Shown: positions 29,564-36,681 of the stretch, one piece after another
How positions within the stretch are numbered: the stretch's first letter is position 1
Layout of the letters: each line of letters starts with the position of its first letter
Origin: Porphyrobacter sp.
Lineage (GTDB): Bacteria > Pseudomonadota > Alphaproteobacteria > Sphingomonadales > Sphingomonadaceae
Assembly (NCBI GenBank): GCA_017744315.1
Contig: JAGIBN010000005.1
Coordinates: 1 to 64,000, forward strand
Direction of reading: 5' to 3'
DNA length: 64,000 bases
The notes under the pieces: model-generated
The model's input: the letters and a program-made list of their open reading frames with translations, nothing else
The model's database searches: none
Told to the model about the DNA's origin: nothing
Program-made: the position numbers and the translations under genes

Positions 29564-29690
29564 GGGCAGAGCGAGCACTCGTCTGGGGCTAAGTCGCGCA
29601 ATCGGAAGGGGATAATATTGCAGAGTTGCGACATCGGAACGGGCGAGGGTGTCGCCGAGTGCCTTGTTTCAAACCGCAAAGGATCCCAAC

Positions 29691-30800
29691 ATGAGACATC
29701 TCTTGCTATTGACCGCCTCGATCGGTGCAGTCGCACTCGCCTCTGGTACGGCGCTGGCCCAAACCGCGGACGTCGGCGGAGCCCTGGCTACCGCAGACAA
29801 CGGCGCCACAGCGACGGCTACGGACAGTTCCGCTGATACCACCACCGATAACTCGAACTCGAGCGACTCCTCCGGGCTGGGCTCGGCCAATAATGGCGGT
29901 ACCTCTGCCGTAACGACGGACGTCGATGCGAGCGACAACAGCGACAACAGCGACAACAGCAACAGCAGCGACTCAAGCGGCCTCGGGTCTGCCAACAATG
30001 GCGGCACCTCCGCCGTGACGACTGACGTCGATGCGAGCGACAGCAGCAATAGCAGCGACTCCAGCGGCCTCGCATCCGCGAACAATGGCGCCACTTCGAA
30101 CTTTGCCGTTGATGCTCATGACGAAAGCAACAACAGCGATTCAAGTGGTCTCGCTTCCGCCAACAACGGCGGCACATCGAACTTTGCTGTCGACGCTCAT
30201 GACGAGAGCGACAACAGCGACAACAGCAACAACAGCGATTCAAGTGGCCTTGCGTCCGCGAACAATGGCGGCACTTCGAATTTTGCGTTGGACGCTCATG
30301 ACGAGAGCAACAACAGCGATTCGAGCGGCATCGGCTCCGCGAACAACGGCAGCACTTCGAACTTTGCCGTTGCTGTTGATGCCAGCGACAACAGCAACAA
30401 CAGCGACGCGAGTGGCGTCGGTGCGGCCAATAATGGTGGCGTAGCCACCACCACCTACACCACGCTCACCACGGCTTCGAATCTGGCCGGCTCGGTGACA
30501 GGCGGCGAAGTCTACTTCTGGCAACCCGCGAGTGGCGGCAACGCCGGCAGCGGCGGTGACGGATCGGGCGGTGCTGCCGATAACGAGGCTACCGCTGGCG
30601 CAGGCGGCACTGGCGGCGCGAGCGGCGACGGTGGCGCGGGTGGCGCTCCGGTCATGTCCTGGGATGTCGAATTCGACAACGGCGCGTTCTCGAACTTCGC
30701 CGGTCTGAATGCGATGAACATCAATACGGGCGTGTTCGCTTCCCAGAACGCCAGCATCAACGTGGGTGCGAACATCGGCACCTTCACTGTTGGGCAATAA
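29691..30800 (+). CDS. Seven-repeat secreted Ser/Asn/Asp-rich protein, FapC-like amyloid candidate
   Basis: 369 residues from ATG 29691. The signal peptide ends ALAQ (about 24). Seven copies of the core D-S-S-G-[LI]-[GA]-S-A-N-N-G-[GAS] begin at residues 59, 94, 123, 150, 183, 210 and 239 (the last degenerate), separated by acidic Asn/Ser spacers of variable length. A Gly-rich linker follows (about 281-319), then a C-terminal segment with FxxFxGLxxxNxNTG (333-347). There is no cysteine. Position ahead of a C39 peptidase and a coiled-coil barrel protein makes it the likely major fibre subunit of a Fap-like amyloid; adhesin or matrix protein is the wider alternative. A terminator follows the stop. 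Confidence 0.7.
   Translation: MRHLLLLTASIGAVALASGTALAQTADVGGALATADNGATATATDSSADTTTDNSNSSDSSGLGSANNGGTSAVTTDVDASDNSDNSDNSNSSDSSGLGSANNGGTSAVTTDVDASDSSNSSDSSGLASANNGATSNFAVDAHDESNNSDSSGLASANNGGTSNFAVDAHDESDNSDNSNNSDSSGLASANNGGTSNFALDAHDESNNSDSSGIGSANNGSTSNFAVAVDASDNSNNSDASGVGAANNGGVATTTYTTLTTASNLAGSVTGGEVYFWQPASGGNAGSGGDGSGGAADNEATAGAGGTGGASGDGGAGGAPVMSWDVEFDNGAFSNFAGLNAMNINTGVFASQNASINVGANIGTFTVGQ
29862..30420 (+). repeat. Tandem repeats coding the amyloid-like cores
   Basis: Imperfect direct repeats of about 81-105 bp encode the seven cores. Between cores, runs of GACAACAGC and AACAACAGC 9-mers differ in copy number (for example three in a row near 29935-29960). Such 9-bp units can gain or lose copies by slippage without breaking the frame. 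Confidence 0.85.
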
Positions 30801-30810
30801 CCCTCGGAAA

Positions 30811-30844
30811 GACCGGCCGCTTTCGGGCGGCCGGTCCCTTTTTT
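30811..30844 (+). terminator. Intrinsic terminator/attenuator after the repeat protein
   Basis: GACCGGCCGC - TTTC - GGGCGGCCGGTC, followed by CCCTTTTTT. A strong GC stem with a T-run, 11 bp after the stop and 30 bp before the next start. It should let the first gene be made in excess over the following four. Confidence 0.85.
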
Positions 30845-30873
30845 GCTTTAACACGCGAAGGAGGGACACGCCC

Positions 30874-31335
30874 GTGACCCGCTCCAAATTGCTCGTGGCC
30901 GGGGTTCTCATCGCCGGCCTGTTTCACGTTGGCCCGGCCTTAGCTGCTGACGAGCCTGACTCGTCTGCGCAGACTGGGAGCCTGCTGAACGATCCGGCAG
31001 CCGTTCCCGCGGATGCCATCTCCAACGCTCAGATCACCAGCGAACTCGCAATCGTGCTGGCCAAGCCGTTTGCGACCGCAGCTGTTGCCGACGACACCCG
31101 GCTTGCCCAGGTCAACGGCAAGGCAGACCTCAACGTCATCGAACAGAACATCAACGTCAGGAATACCAGCACCGTCTCAGGCAACATCATCAACGGTGAT
31201 CCGGTGACGGGAACCATTTCGATCGACGGCGCGTCATTCGGTGGGTTCAATGGTCTGGCGATGGTCAATGCCAACACCGGCAACAACGTTTCGATCAACT
31301 CGGCGATGAATGTGAATGTCGCCATCCAACCTTAG
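30874..31335 (+). CDS. Small secreted protein, FapA/FapB-like minor subunit candidate
   Basis: 153 residues from a GTG at 30874, selected by the GAAGGAGGGA Shine-Dalgarno at 30857-30866. The signal peptide ends ALAA (about 25). The C-terminal half is rich in Asn, Gly and Ser (NTSTVSGNIINGDP) and carries FxxFxGLxxxNxNTG at 122-136 followed by NVSIN, the same pattern as at the end of the repeat protein. That shared motif suggests a common fold or co-assembly, as for FapB and FapC. No cysteine or catalytic motif. Its stop overlaps the next gene by 20 bp. Confidence 0.6.
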   Translation: MTRSKLLVAGVLIAGLFHVGPALAADEPDSSAQTGSLLNDPAAVPADAISNAQITSELAIVLAKPFATAAVADDTRLAQVNGKADLNVIEQNINVRNTSTVSGNIINGDPVTGTISIDGASFGGFNGLAMVNANTGNNVSINSAMNVNVAIQP

Positions 31336-32035
31336 GGTCAGGACCGCCAGCCTGCTGGCGGTTAGTCTGATGCTGACAGCTTGTGCAGATAGAGCAGTGC
31401 CGCCGACCGGTAGCACTCTCAGCCTGGGCACCGGCGACTACTCCCTGCCGACCAAAAGCATGGTCGAGCGCCGGTACCTGACCGTCGTCCGCCAGCAATA
31501 TGATTTCAGCTGCGGGTCGGCTGCCCTCGCGACCCTTTTGCGCTACCACTACGGCGACCTGCAGAACGAGCAGACGATCTTCGTCGGCATGTGGAAAGAG
31601 GGCGATCGCGCGCAGATCAGGCGGCTCGGCTTCTCCTTACTCGACATGAAGCGCTACCTGAACGCGCGGGGCATCAAGGCTGACGGGTATGTCGTAACCC
31701 TGGCCGATATCGAGCGAACCGCCATCCCCGGCATCGCGCTGATCGACATGAAGGGATACAAGCATTTCGTCGTCATCAAGGGCGTGGCCAATGGCCAGGT
31801 CCTGGTCGGTGACCCTTCGCTCGGCATGCGGTCGATCGACGAAGAGCAATTCGCCAGCATGTGGAACGGCATCCTGTTCGCGCTCAGCGACGCGCCCGAG
31901 CGCGGCAAGAGCAGTTTCGGTCGCGACGAGGAATGGGGCCTGGTCGCGCGCAGTCGCGCGACGATGCTGATGGAGCCTGCGAGCCTGCAGGCCCTCTGGC
32001 TTACTCGCGCGCCGCCCTATCCGGTCGAGATGTAG
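31316..32035 (+). CDS. C39-family peptidase lipoprotein, FapD-like
   Basis: 239 residues. A signal peptide with lipobox LMLTAC gives lipidated Cys23, so it is membrane-anchored in the periplasm. The peptidase C39 domain (about 52-190) has catalytic Cys66 in QQYDFSCGSAA, His150 in GYKHFVVI and Asp166 in VGDPSLG, all present. C39 enzymes cleave after double-glycine-type motifs; FapD of the Pseudomonas amyloid system belongs to this family. It overlaps the preceding gene by 20 bp and is followed after 9 bp by a protein with an EL-x2-M-x-GG motif, a plausible substrate. Unlike bacteriocin exporters, it has no ABC transporter part. Confidence 0.85.
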   Translation: MSPSNLRVRTASLLAVSLMLTACADRAVPPTGSTLSLGTGDYSLPTKSMVERRYLTVVRQQYDFSCGSAALATLLRYHYGDLQNEQTIFVGMWKEGDRAQIRRLGFSLLDMKRYLNARGIKADGYVVTLADIERTAIPGIALIDMKGYKHFVVIKGVANGQVLVGDPSLGMRSIDEEQFASMWNGILFALSDAPERGKSSFGRDEEWGLVARSRATMLMEPASLQALWLTRAPPYPVEM

Positions 32036-32044
32036 GAGGCTGCC

Positions 32045-32731
32045 ATGACTATCAGGCGCTTCAACCGATGGTGCATCTGGGGAGGGCTGCTTCTCGGTTC
32101 GGTATCGGTATCGACGGGCCTCCAGGCGGAAACGAGCCCATTCCCGACCGAGGCCCGCGTGGCCGATGAAGAGCTCGACCGGATGCGCGGCGGGTTCGAA
32201 TTGCCCAATGGTATGGACATAGCCGTGGGTATCGACATTCAGACCATGGTCGACGGTGCGCTCGCCCTGCGTACGGTCCTCAATACCGCGGACAACGGAC
32301 TGCCCGTCGTGTTCACCGGGACGGGCGGCGCTTCATCGGCGGCTTCGGGCGAGGGCACGACAACCACGGTGCCGGGCGTGGGCATAGTGCGTGTCGTGGA
32401 TGGCCCGGCAGCACCCGCCGAAGCTGGGGCTGGGCAACAGCAAGTCGAGCTCACGCCCAACGGACCGGCGGTCCAGACACCCGCTGGGTTAGTACAACTC
32501 GCAAAGGACGAAACCGGGTCATCAGTGGTATTGAACGGTAATTCTCTTGAATTACGCCACATTATCGGTAACTTCACCGGCACTCTCATTGCCAATACAG
32601 CCAGTGACAGATCGATAGATACTGTAGTCACACTGAATATCGATCTGAAGAATTCGGCGGTACCGGTTGGTAACGCGATGCTTCAGTGGGAATCGATTGC
32701 AGTAGATGTAGTCGGCAGAAGCGTTCGTTGA
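32045..32731 (+). CDS. Secreted protein with double-glycine-like motif, FapE-like candidate
   Basis: 228 residues with a GGAGG Shine-Dalgarno. The signal peptide ends GLQA (about 28). Residues 43-50 read ELDRMRGG, close to the E-L-x2-[IM]-x-G-G motif that C39 peptidases cut after, and mature sequence would start FELPNGMDI. A Gly/Thr/Ala-rich low-complexity middle (about 90-150) separates this from a C-terminal beta-rich section ending NAMLQWESIAVDVVG. It is the fourth gene of the amyloid-like operon, matching FapE in size and position. I do not recognise a domain; the Fap assignment is by context. Confidence 0.55.
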   Translation: MTIRRFNRWCIWGGLLLGSVSVSTGLQAETSPFPTEARVADEELDRMRGGFELPNGMDIAVGIDIQTMVDGALALRTVLNTADNGLPVVFTGTGGASSAASGEGTTTTVPGVGIVRVVDGPAAPAEAGAGQQQVELTPNGPAVQTPAGLVQLAKDETGSSVVLNGNSLELRHIIGNFTGTLIANTASDRSIDTVVTLNIDLKNSAVPVGNAMLQWESIAVDVVGRSVR

Positions 32732-32758
32732 TCTGACCCGCACGCCGGGGAGATGCCG

Positions 32759-34096
32759 ATGAGAGGGTTGCTAGCCGGCACGTCGTTGCTGATCGCGATA
32801 TTGCCCATGCCGGCGCTGGCGCAGGGCGCTGCGTCGGCGACAGGGGATGCTCCTTCCGAGGCGTCGGAACTGGCCCGGCTCCAGGAACAGATCGCCACAG
32901 AGCGCCAGGCTCTTCAGGATCAGCGGCAAGCTCTCGATGCGCAGGAACAGCGGCTCTTACTGCTTGAGGAGGCCTTGCTCGACAGGATGCGCGGCGCGGG
33001 CATTCAGGGCACGCCGCTGGCCCAAGCGACACCCGCTCCGTCCGCTCCGCCTCGGCCTGCGCAGCAATCCGCACCGCAGGCCGATGACAGCGTTTCGAGC
33101 GTCGGCGAGGCGCCAACCGAGCGGCCGATCCAGGAGGTCGCGGTCCTGGCCGATCAAGGCAGCGTGCTCACCAGGGCCGGCAGGATCACCATCGAGCCGA
33201 CCTTCGAATATGCCCGTGTCGACCGGAACCGCTTCGTCTTCCGCGGCATCGAGATTCCGCAATCGGTGCTGGTGGGCGTGTTCGACATCAACGAAAGCCG
33301 TCAGGACGTGCTGAGCGCCGCGATCGTGGGGCGGTTCGGTGTGACCAACAGTCTCGAGGTTGGCCTCAAGGTTCCCTGGATTTACCGCGAGGATGCCTCC
33401 GTCCTCATCCCGCTCGTCCAGAACCCGCCGCAGTCCGGTGCGGGTACGATCAACACCTCCGCCAAGGGCAAGGGGCTGGGCGACATCGAGATGATGGCCC
33501 GCTACCAGTTGACCAACGGCACAGGCGGCTGGCCCTTCCTGACCGCCAATATCAACGTGGTTGCGCCCACCGGGACAAGTCCCTTCGAAGTGCCGCGCAA
33601 TGCGCTCGGGAACGCCACGGAATCTGCCACGGGCTTCGGCTTCTGGAGCGTCCAGCCCAGTGTGACGGTGCTGACGCCCACCGATCCCGCCACTCTGTTT
33701 GGCGTGCTCGGCTACAACTACAATCAGGGCAAAGACGTGAACACGCGCATCAGCGACGCACAGGTCGATCATGTGAAGCCGGGATCGGGGCCCAACGCAA
33801 CCGCCGGTATCGGCCTGGCGCTCAACGAACGTACCTCGATCAGCTTTGCCTATGCGCACAATTGGGTGTTCTCGACCGAGAGCACTGTGCGGCCGATTAC
33901 GGTCCGCAACGGGATCCCGACAGTGGGTGATCCGATCGTCACCAAAACTCGCGACCTCCAGATCGGGCGGTTCCTGTTCGGTGTGAGCTATCGGTTGAAC
34001 CCGCGAACGATGATCAACTGGACCGTCGAAATGGGCGTGACCGACGACGCCTCCGACCTGCGGACGAGCCTGCGGATTCCGTTCAATTTCAACTGA
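32759..34096 (+). CDS. Outer-membrane barrel with N-terminal coiled coil, FapF-like
   Basis: 445 residues from ATG 32759; the GGGGAG at 32747-32752 is correctly spaced for this start and too close for the ATG at 32753. A signal peptide (end ALAQ, about 22) is followed by a coiled coil (about 34-78), a Pro/Gln/Ala linker (about 85-122) and a long alternating beta region (about 128-445) ending in IPFNFN, as in an outer-membrane barrel. FapF, the amyloid secretion channel of Pseudomonas, has this coiled coil - linker - barrel plan. Residues 74-80 (LDRMRGA) repeat the hexapeptide of the preceding protein. Last gene of the operon. Confidence 0.7.
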   Translation: MRGLLAGTSLLIAILPMPALAQGAASATGDAPSEASELARLQEQIATERQALQDQRQALDAQEQRLLLLEEALLDRMRGAGIQGTPLAQATPAPSAPPRPAQQSAPQADDSVSSVGEAPTERPIQEVAVLADQGSVLTRAGRITIEPTFEYARVDRNRFVFRGIEIPQSVLVGVFDINESRQDVLSAAIVGRFGVTNSLEVGLKVPWIYREDASVLIPLVQNPPQSGAGTINTSAKGKGLGDIEMMARYQLTNGTGGWPFLTANINVVAPTGTSPFEVPRNALGNATESATGFGFWSVQPSVTVLTPTDPATLFGVLGYNYNQGKDVNTRISDAQVDHVKPGSGPNATAGIGLALNERTSISFAYAHNWVFSTESTVRPITVRNGIPTVGDPIVTKTRDLQIGRFLFGVSYRLNPRTMINWTVEMGVTDDASDLRTSLRIPFNFN

Positions 34097-34210
34097 GCGA
34101 TGGAGCTTGGATGTGTTGGACGCGCGGCAAGGCGCACCGGAAATCGGCTTCGGCTGGATCATGAGGGTTTCCTTGAAAGAGGGGGCGGCGGGCCAAGCAG
34201 CCCATCAAAT

Positions 34211-34237
34211 TCCGTCATCCAAGTTCAGGATGACGGA
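34211..34237. terminator. Perfect 10-bp hairpin (terminator or REP-like)
   Basis: TCCGTCATCC - AAGTTCA - GGATGACGGA, perfect arms with a 7-nt loop, 115 bp after the barrel gene stop. There is no T-run. GGATGACGG-type arms are typical of interspersed palindromes in alphaproteobacteria, so it may be a REP-like unit acting as 3' end. Confidence 0.5.
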
Positions 34238-34325
34238 TCATCGCGATGTTCTACATTTGTGCCATAACAGCGTTGCGATGTCAAGGAAAAATGCCAAATA
34301 GGTTATATCTGAAAGATCAGCTCTC

Positions 34326-34434
34326 CTAGTCCCTCTCCCTGTGGGAGAGGGAGGAGCGCCGTCAGGCGCGGAGGGTGAGGGTGCGCGAGGTCGCGTCGCT
34401 CACCCTCACCCAACCCTCTCCCAAGGGAAGAGGG
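34326..34434. repeat. Composite palindromic interspersed repeat
   Basis: Three nested hairpins: CCCTCTCCC-TGT-GGGAGAGGG (34331-34351); GGGTGAGGGTG (34373-34383) pairing with CACCCTCACCC (34401-34411); and CCCTCTCCC-AA-GGGAAGAGGG (about 34414-34434). Outer arms can also pair with each other. It abuts the stop codon of the GH3 gene. This looks like a dispersed intergenic palindrome known from many GC-rich proteobacteria. Confidence 0.7.
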
Positions 34435-34436
34435 CT

Positions 34437-36665
34437 TTAAGGTTTCAGCGTCTGGCCGGAGACCTTTGCGCTGCCCGTGGCAGCCATCGTCCCCGCGTCG
34501 GTGCCGATCGCGACGTCGTAGCTGCCCGGAGCGATGACCCAGCCGGGCTTGCGAGTATCGTAGCTCGCAAGCAGGCGCGGGTCGGCCGTCAGAGTGACGC
34601 GCTTGCTTTCGCCCGGTGCCAGATCGACCTTCTCGAACGCGAGGAGCCGCCGCTCAGCGCCGCCGGGCCTGCCGGTCAGGTAGAGCTGCACCACGTCCTT
34701 GCCGGGCTTACTGCCGGTGTTGGTGACAGTGACGCTGGCGCTGACGGTCTTTCCGCCCTTCACCTCGAGCTGGTCGTGGCTGAAGCTGGTGTAGCTCAGG
34801 CCGTGGCCGAACCAGTACTGCGGCGCGATCGAACGGCGGGCGAACCAGCGGTAGCCGATGTCGGCGCCTTCGATGGTGTAGTCGACCTTTACGCGATCGT
34901 TCGGTCCGGCGCCGGTGCCGGGGATGACCGGGCGGGGGAGATGGCTCTCGTCCTTGGCCCAGGTCAGCGGCAGGCGGCCCGAGGGATTGACCTCGCCGGT
35001 CAGGACGCGGGCAATGGCCTCGCCGCCGCGCTGTCCCGAGTACCAGGCCTGCACGATCGCGCCGACCTTGTCCTTCCACGGCAGGTTCACCGGGTTGCCG
35101 GTCTGCAGCACGACCACGGTGTTGGGATTGGCCGCAGCGACCGCCTCGACCAGCGCGTCCTGGCCATAGGGCAGGTCCATGCTCGGCACGTCCTCGCCTT
35201 CGCCCGAGGGCTGGTAGACGAACACGATCGCGACATCGGCGTTGCGCGCAGCCTCGGCGGCGGCGGCGGGATAGGCTCCGGTGTCGAAGCTCACTTGCGC
35301 GTCCTTGAACCGCTCCCGCAGCGCACCGAGTGGCGCGGAGGGGTGGAACACGACGTTGGCGAACATCCCCATCATGCCTTCGCCGCCCAGTGGGACGCTG
35401 CGCAGGGGCGCACCCGGCGCCCGCCAGGGGTTCGAGACTTGCGAGGAGCCGGTGCCCGAGGGAACGCCTCCGTCGGCATGGCCGCCGATGACCGCGATGT
35501 GCTTCGCGCCTGCTGCGAGGGGTAGCACCCCGTTGCGGTTCTGCAGGAGCACGATGGCCTCTTCGGCTTCTCGCTGGGCGATCCCCGCGTGGGCGGCGAA
35601 GTCGATTTCGCTCTTGGCCGAGGGCCGGTCGAACAGTCCGGCAGCGAACATGGCGGTCAACACGCGGCGGGTGGCGTCGTCCACTCGGGAGGTTGGGATC
35701 GTGCCCGCAGTCACGCCGTCCTTGAGCGGCTTGTCGAACCACACCTGCTTGTCGAGCTGTTCGCCCGACTGCTGGTCAAGTCCGGCGGTAAAGGCCCCGA
35801 CTTCATGCACTGCGCCCCAGTCCGACATGACGAAGCCCTTGTAGCCCCAGTCCTCCTTCAGCACCTGGTTGAGCAGCCAGTCGTGCTGGCAGCCGTAGAC
35901 CCCGTTCACGAGGTTGTAGGAGCACATCACCGAACCCGGCTGACCGCGCTCGATGGCGATCTGGAACGCGAGCAGGTCGCTCTCGCGCGCCGCGGCTTCG
36001 CCGATCACGGAATCGGCGGTCATGCGGTTATGCTCCTGCCCGTTGAGGGCGAAGTGCTTCACGGTCGAGATCACGCCATTGGACTGGATCCCGCGCACCG
36101 ATTCACCGGCGAGGATGCCGGCGAGCAGAGGGTCTTCGCCGACGTACTCGAAGTTGCGGCCGTTGCGCGGGTCGCGCAGCAGGTTGACGCCACCTGCGAG
36201 CTGCACGTTGATCGTCTTGGCCCGCGCCTCGCTGCCGACCATCTGGCCGCCCTCGTAGGCGATCGCCGGGTTGAAGGTTGCGGCAAGGGCTAGGCTCGAG
36301 GGGAGCGCGGTCGACATGTCCTCGACCCCGCGCACCAGCATGGGGTTGGTCACGCCGAGGCTGGCGTCGCTTTCCTGCAACGCCGGGATGCCGAGGCGCT
36401 CGTTGCCGGCGATATAGCCCGCCGATCCGATCGCGCCCGGCGGGAGCGGGCCCGGACCGAAGGACATTCCCATCGGTCCGTGGAGCAGGGCGACTTTCTC
36501 ATCGAGCGTCATCTGCGCAAGCAGCAGCTCGGTGCGCTTCTCGGGCGAAAGGCTGGCGTCCATCCACGGCCGCGCGCTGGCGGCCTGCTGCTGGGCGACG
36601 ATCGGGGCGGCAGTCAGGGTGGCGATGCCGCCCAGCAGGGCGGCAGCGAGCTTCAGCGATTTCAT
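34437..36665 (-). CDS. GH3 beta-glucosidase-type glycosidase, exported
   Basis: 742 residues from ATG 36665 with a CGGAGG Shine-Dalgarno; a signal peptide ends about residue 25 (PIVAQQ). Domains: GH3 N-terminal barrel (about 45-350) with the nucleophile Asp in GFVMSDWGAVHE, GH3 C-terminal domain (about 380-600) and a fibronectin III-like domain (about 660-735; TVTNTGSKPGKDVVQLYL). This is the full length of bacterial BglX-like beta-glucosidases or beta-xylosidases. It probably trims oligosaccharides in the periplasm. It lies 16 bp after the carboxylesterase gene in one operon controlled from the divergent LacI promoter region. Confidence 0.93.
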   Translation of the reverse strand: MKSLKLAAALLGGIATLTAAPIVAQQQAASARPWMDASLSPEKRTELLLAQMTLDEKVALLHGPMGMSFGPGPLPPGAIGSAGYIAGNERLGIPALQESDASLGVTNPMLVRGVEDMSTALPSSLALAATFNPAIAYEGGQMVGSEARAKTINVQLAGGVNLLRDPRNGRNFEYVGEDPLLAGILAGESVRGIQSNGVISTVKHFALNGQEHNRMTADSVIGEAAARESDLLAFQIAIERGQPGSVMCSYNLVNGVYGCQHDWLLNQVLKEDWGYKGFVMSDWGAVHEVGAFTAGLDQQSGEQLDKQVWFDKPLKDGVTAGTIPTSRVDDATRRVLTAMFAAGLFDRPSAKSEIDFAAHAGIAQREAEEAIVLLQNRNGVLPLAAGAKHIAVIGGHADGGVPSGTGSSQVSNPWRAPGAPLRSVPLGGEGMMGMFANVVFHPSAPLGALRERFKDAQVSFDTGAYPAAAAEAARNADVAIVFVYQPSGEGEDVPSMDLPYGQDALVEAVAAANPNTVVVLQTGNPVNLPWKDKVGAIVQAWYSGQRGGEAIARVLTGEVNPSGRLPLTWAKDESHLPRPVIPGTGAGPNDRVKVDYTIEGADIGYRWFARRSIAPQYWFGHGLSYTSFSHDQLEVKGGKTVSASVTVTNTGSKPGKDVVQLYLTGRPGGAERRLLAFEKVDLAPGESKRVTLTADPRLLASYDTRKPGWVIAPGSYDVAIGTDAGTMAATGSAKVSGQTLKP

Positions 36666-36681
36666 GGTGTCTGCCTCCGGG

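Larger units (their letters stand above)
34097..34436. other. Intergenic region with palindromic elements
   Basis: 340 bp between the convergent barrel gene and GH3 gene. It holds no gene. It contains the hairpin at 34211-34237 and the composite palindrome at 34326-34434. A short AT-rich part lies around 34240-34320. Confidence 0.6.

Noticed and set aside
29862..30420. Tandem repeat array considered as CRISPR or non-coding satellite
   Set aside because: The repeats stay in one reading frame of a gene with signal peptide, Shine-Dalgarno and terminator, and spacers are low-complexity codons, not unique sequences.
31316..32731. C39 peptidase plus double-glycine protein as a bacteriocin system
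   Set aside because: There is no ABC exporter or immunity protein, the peptidase is a periplasmic lipoprotein, and the substrate is a 228-residue protein with its own signal peptide.
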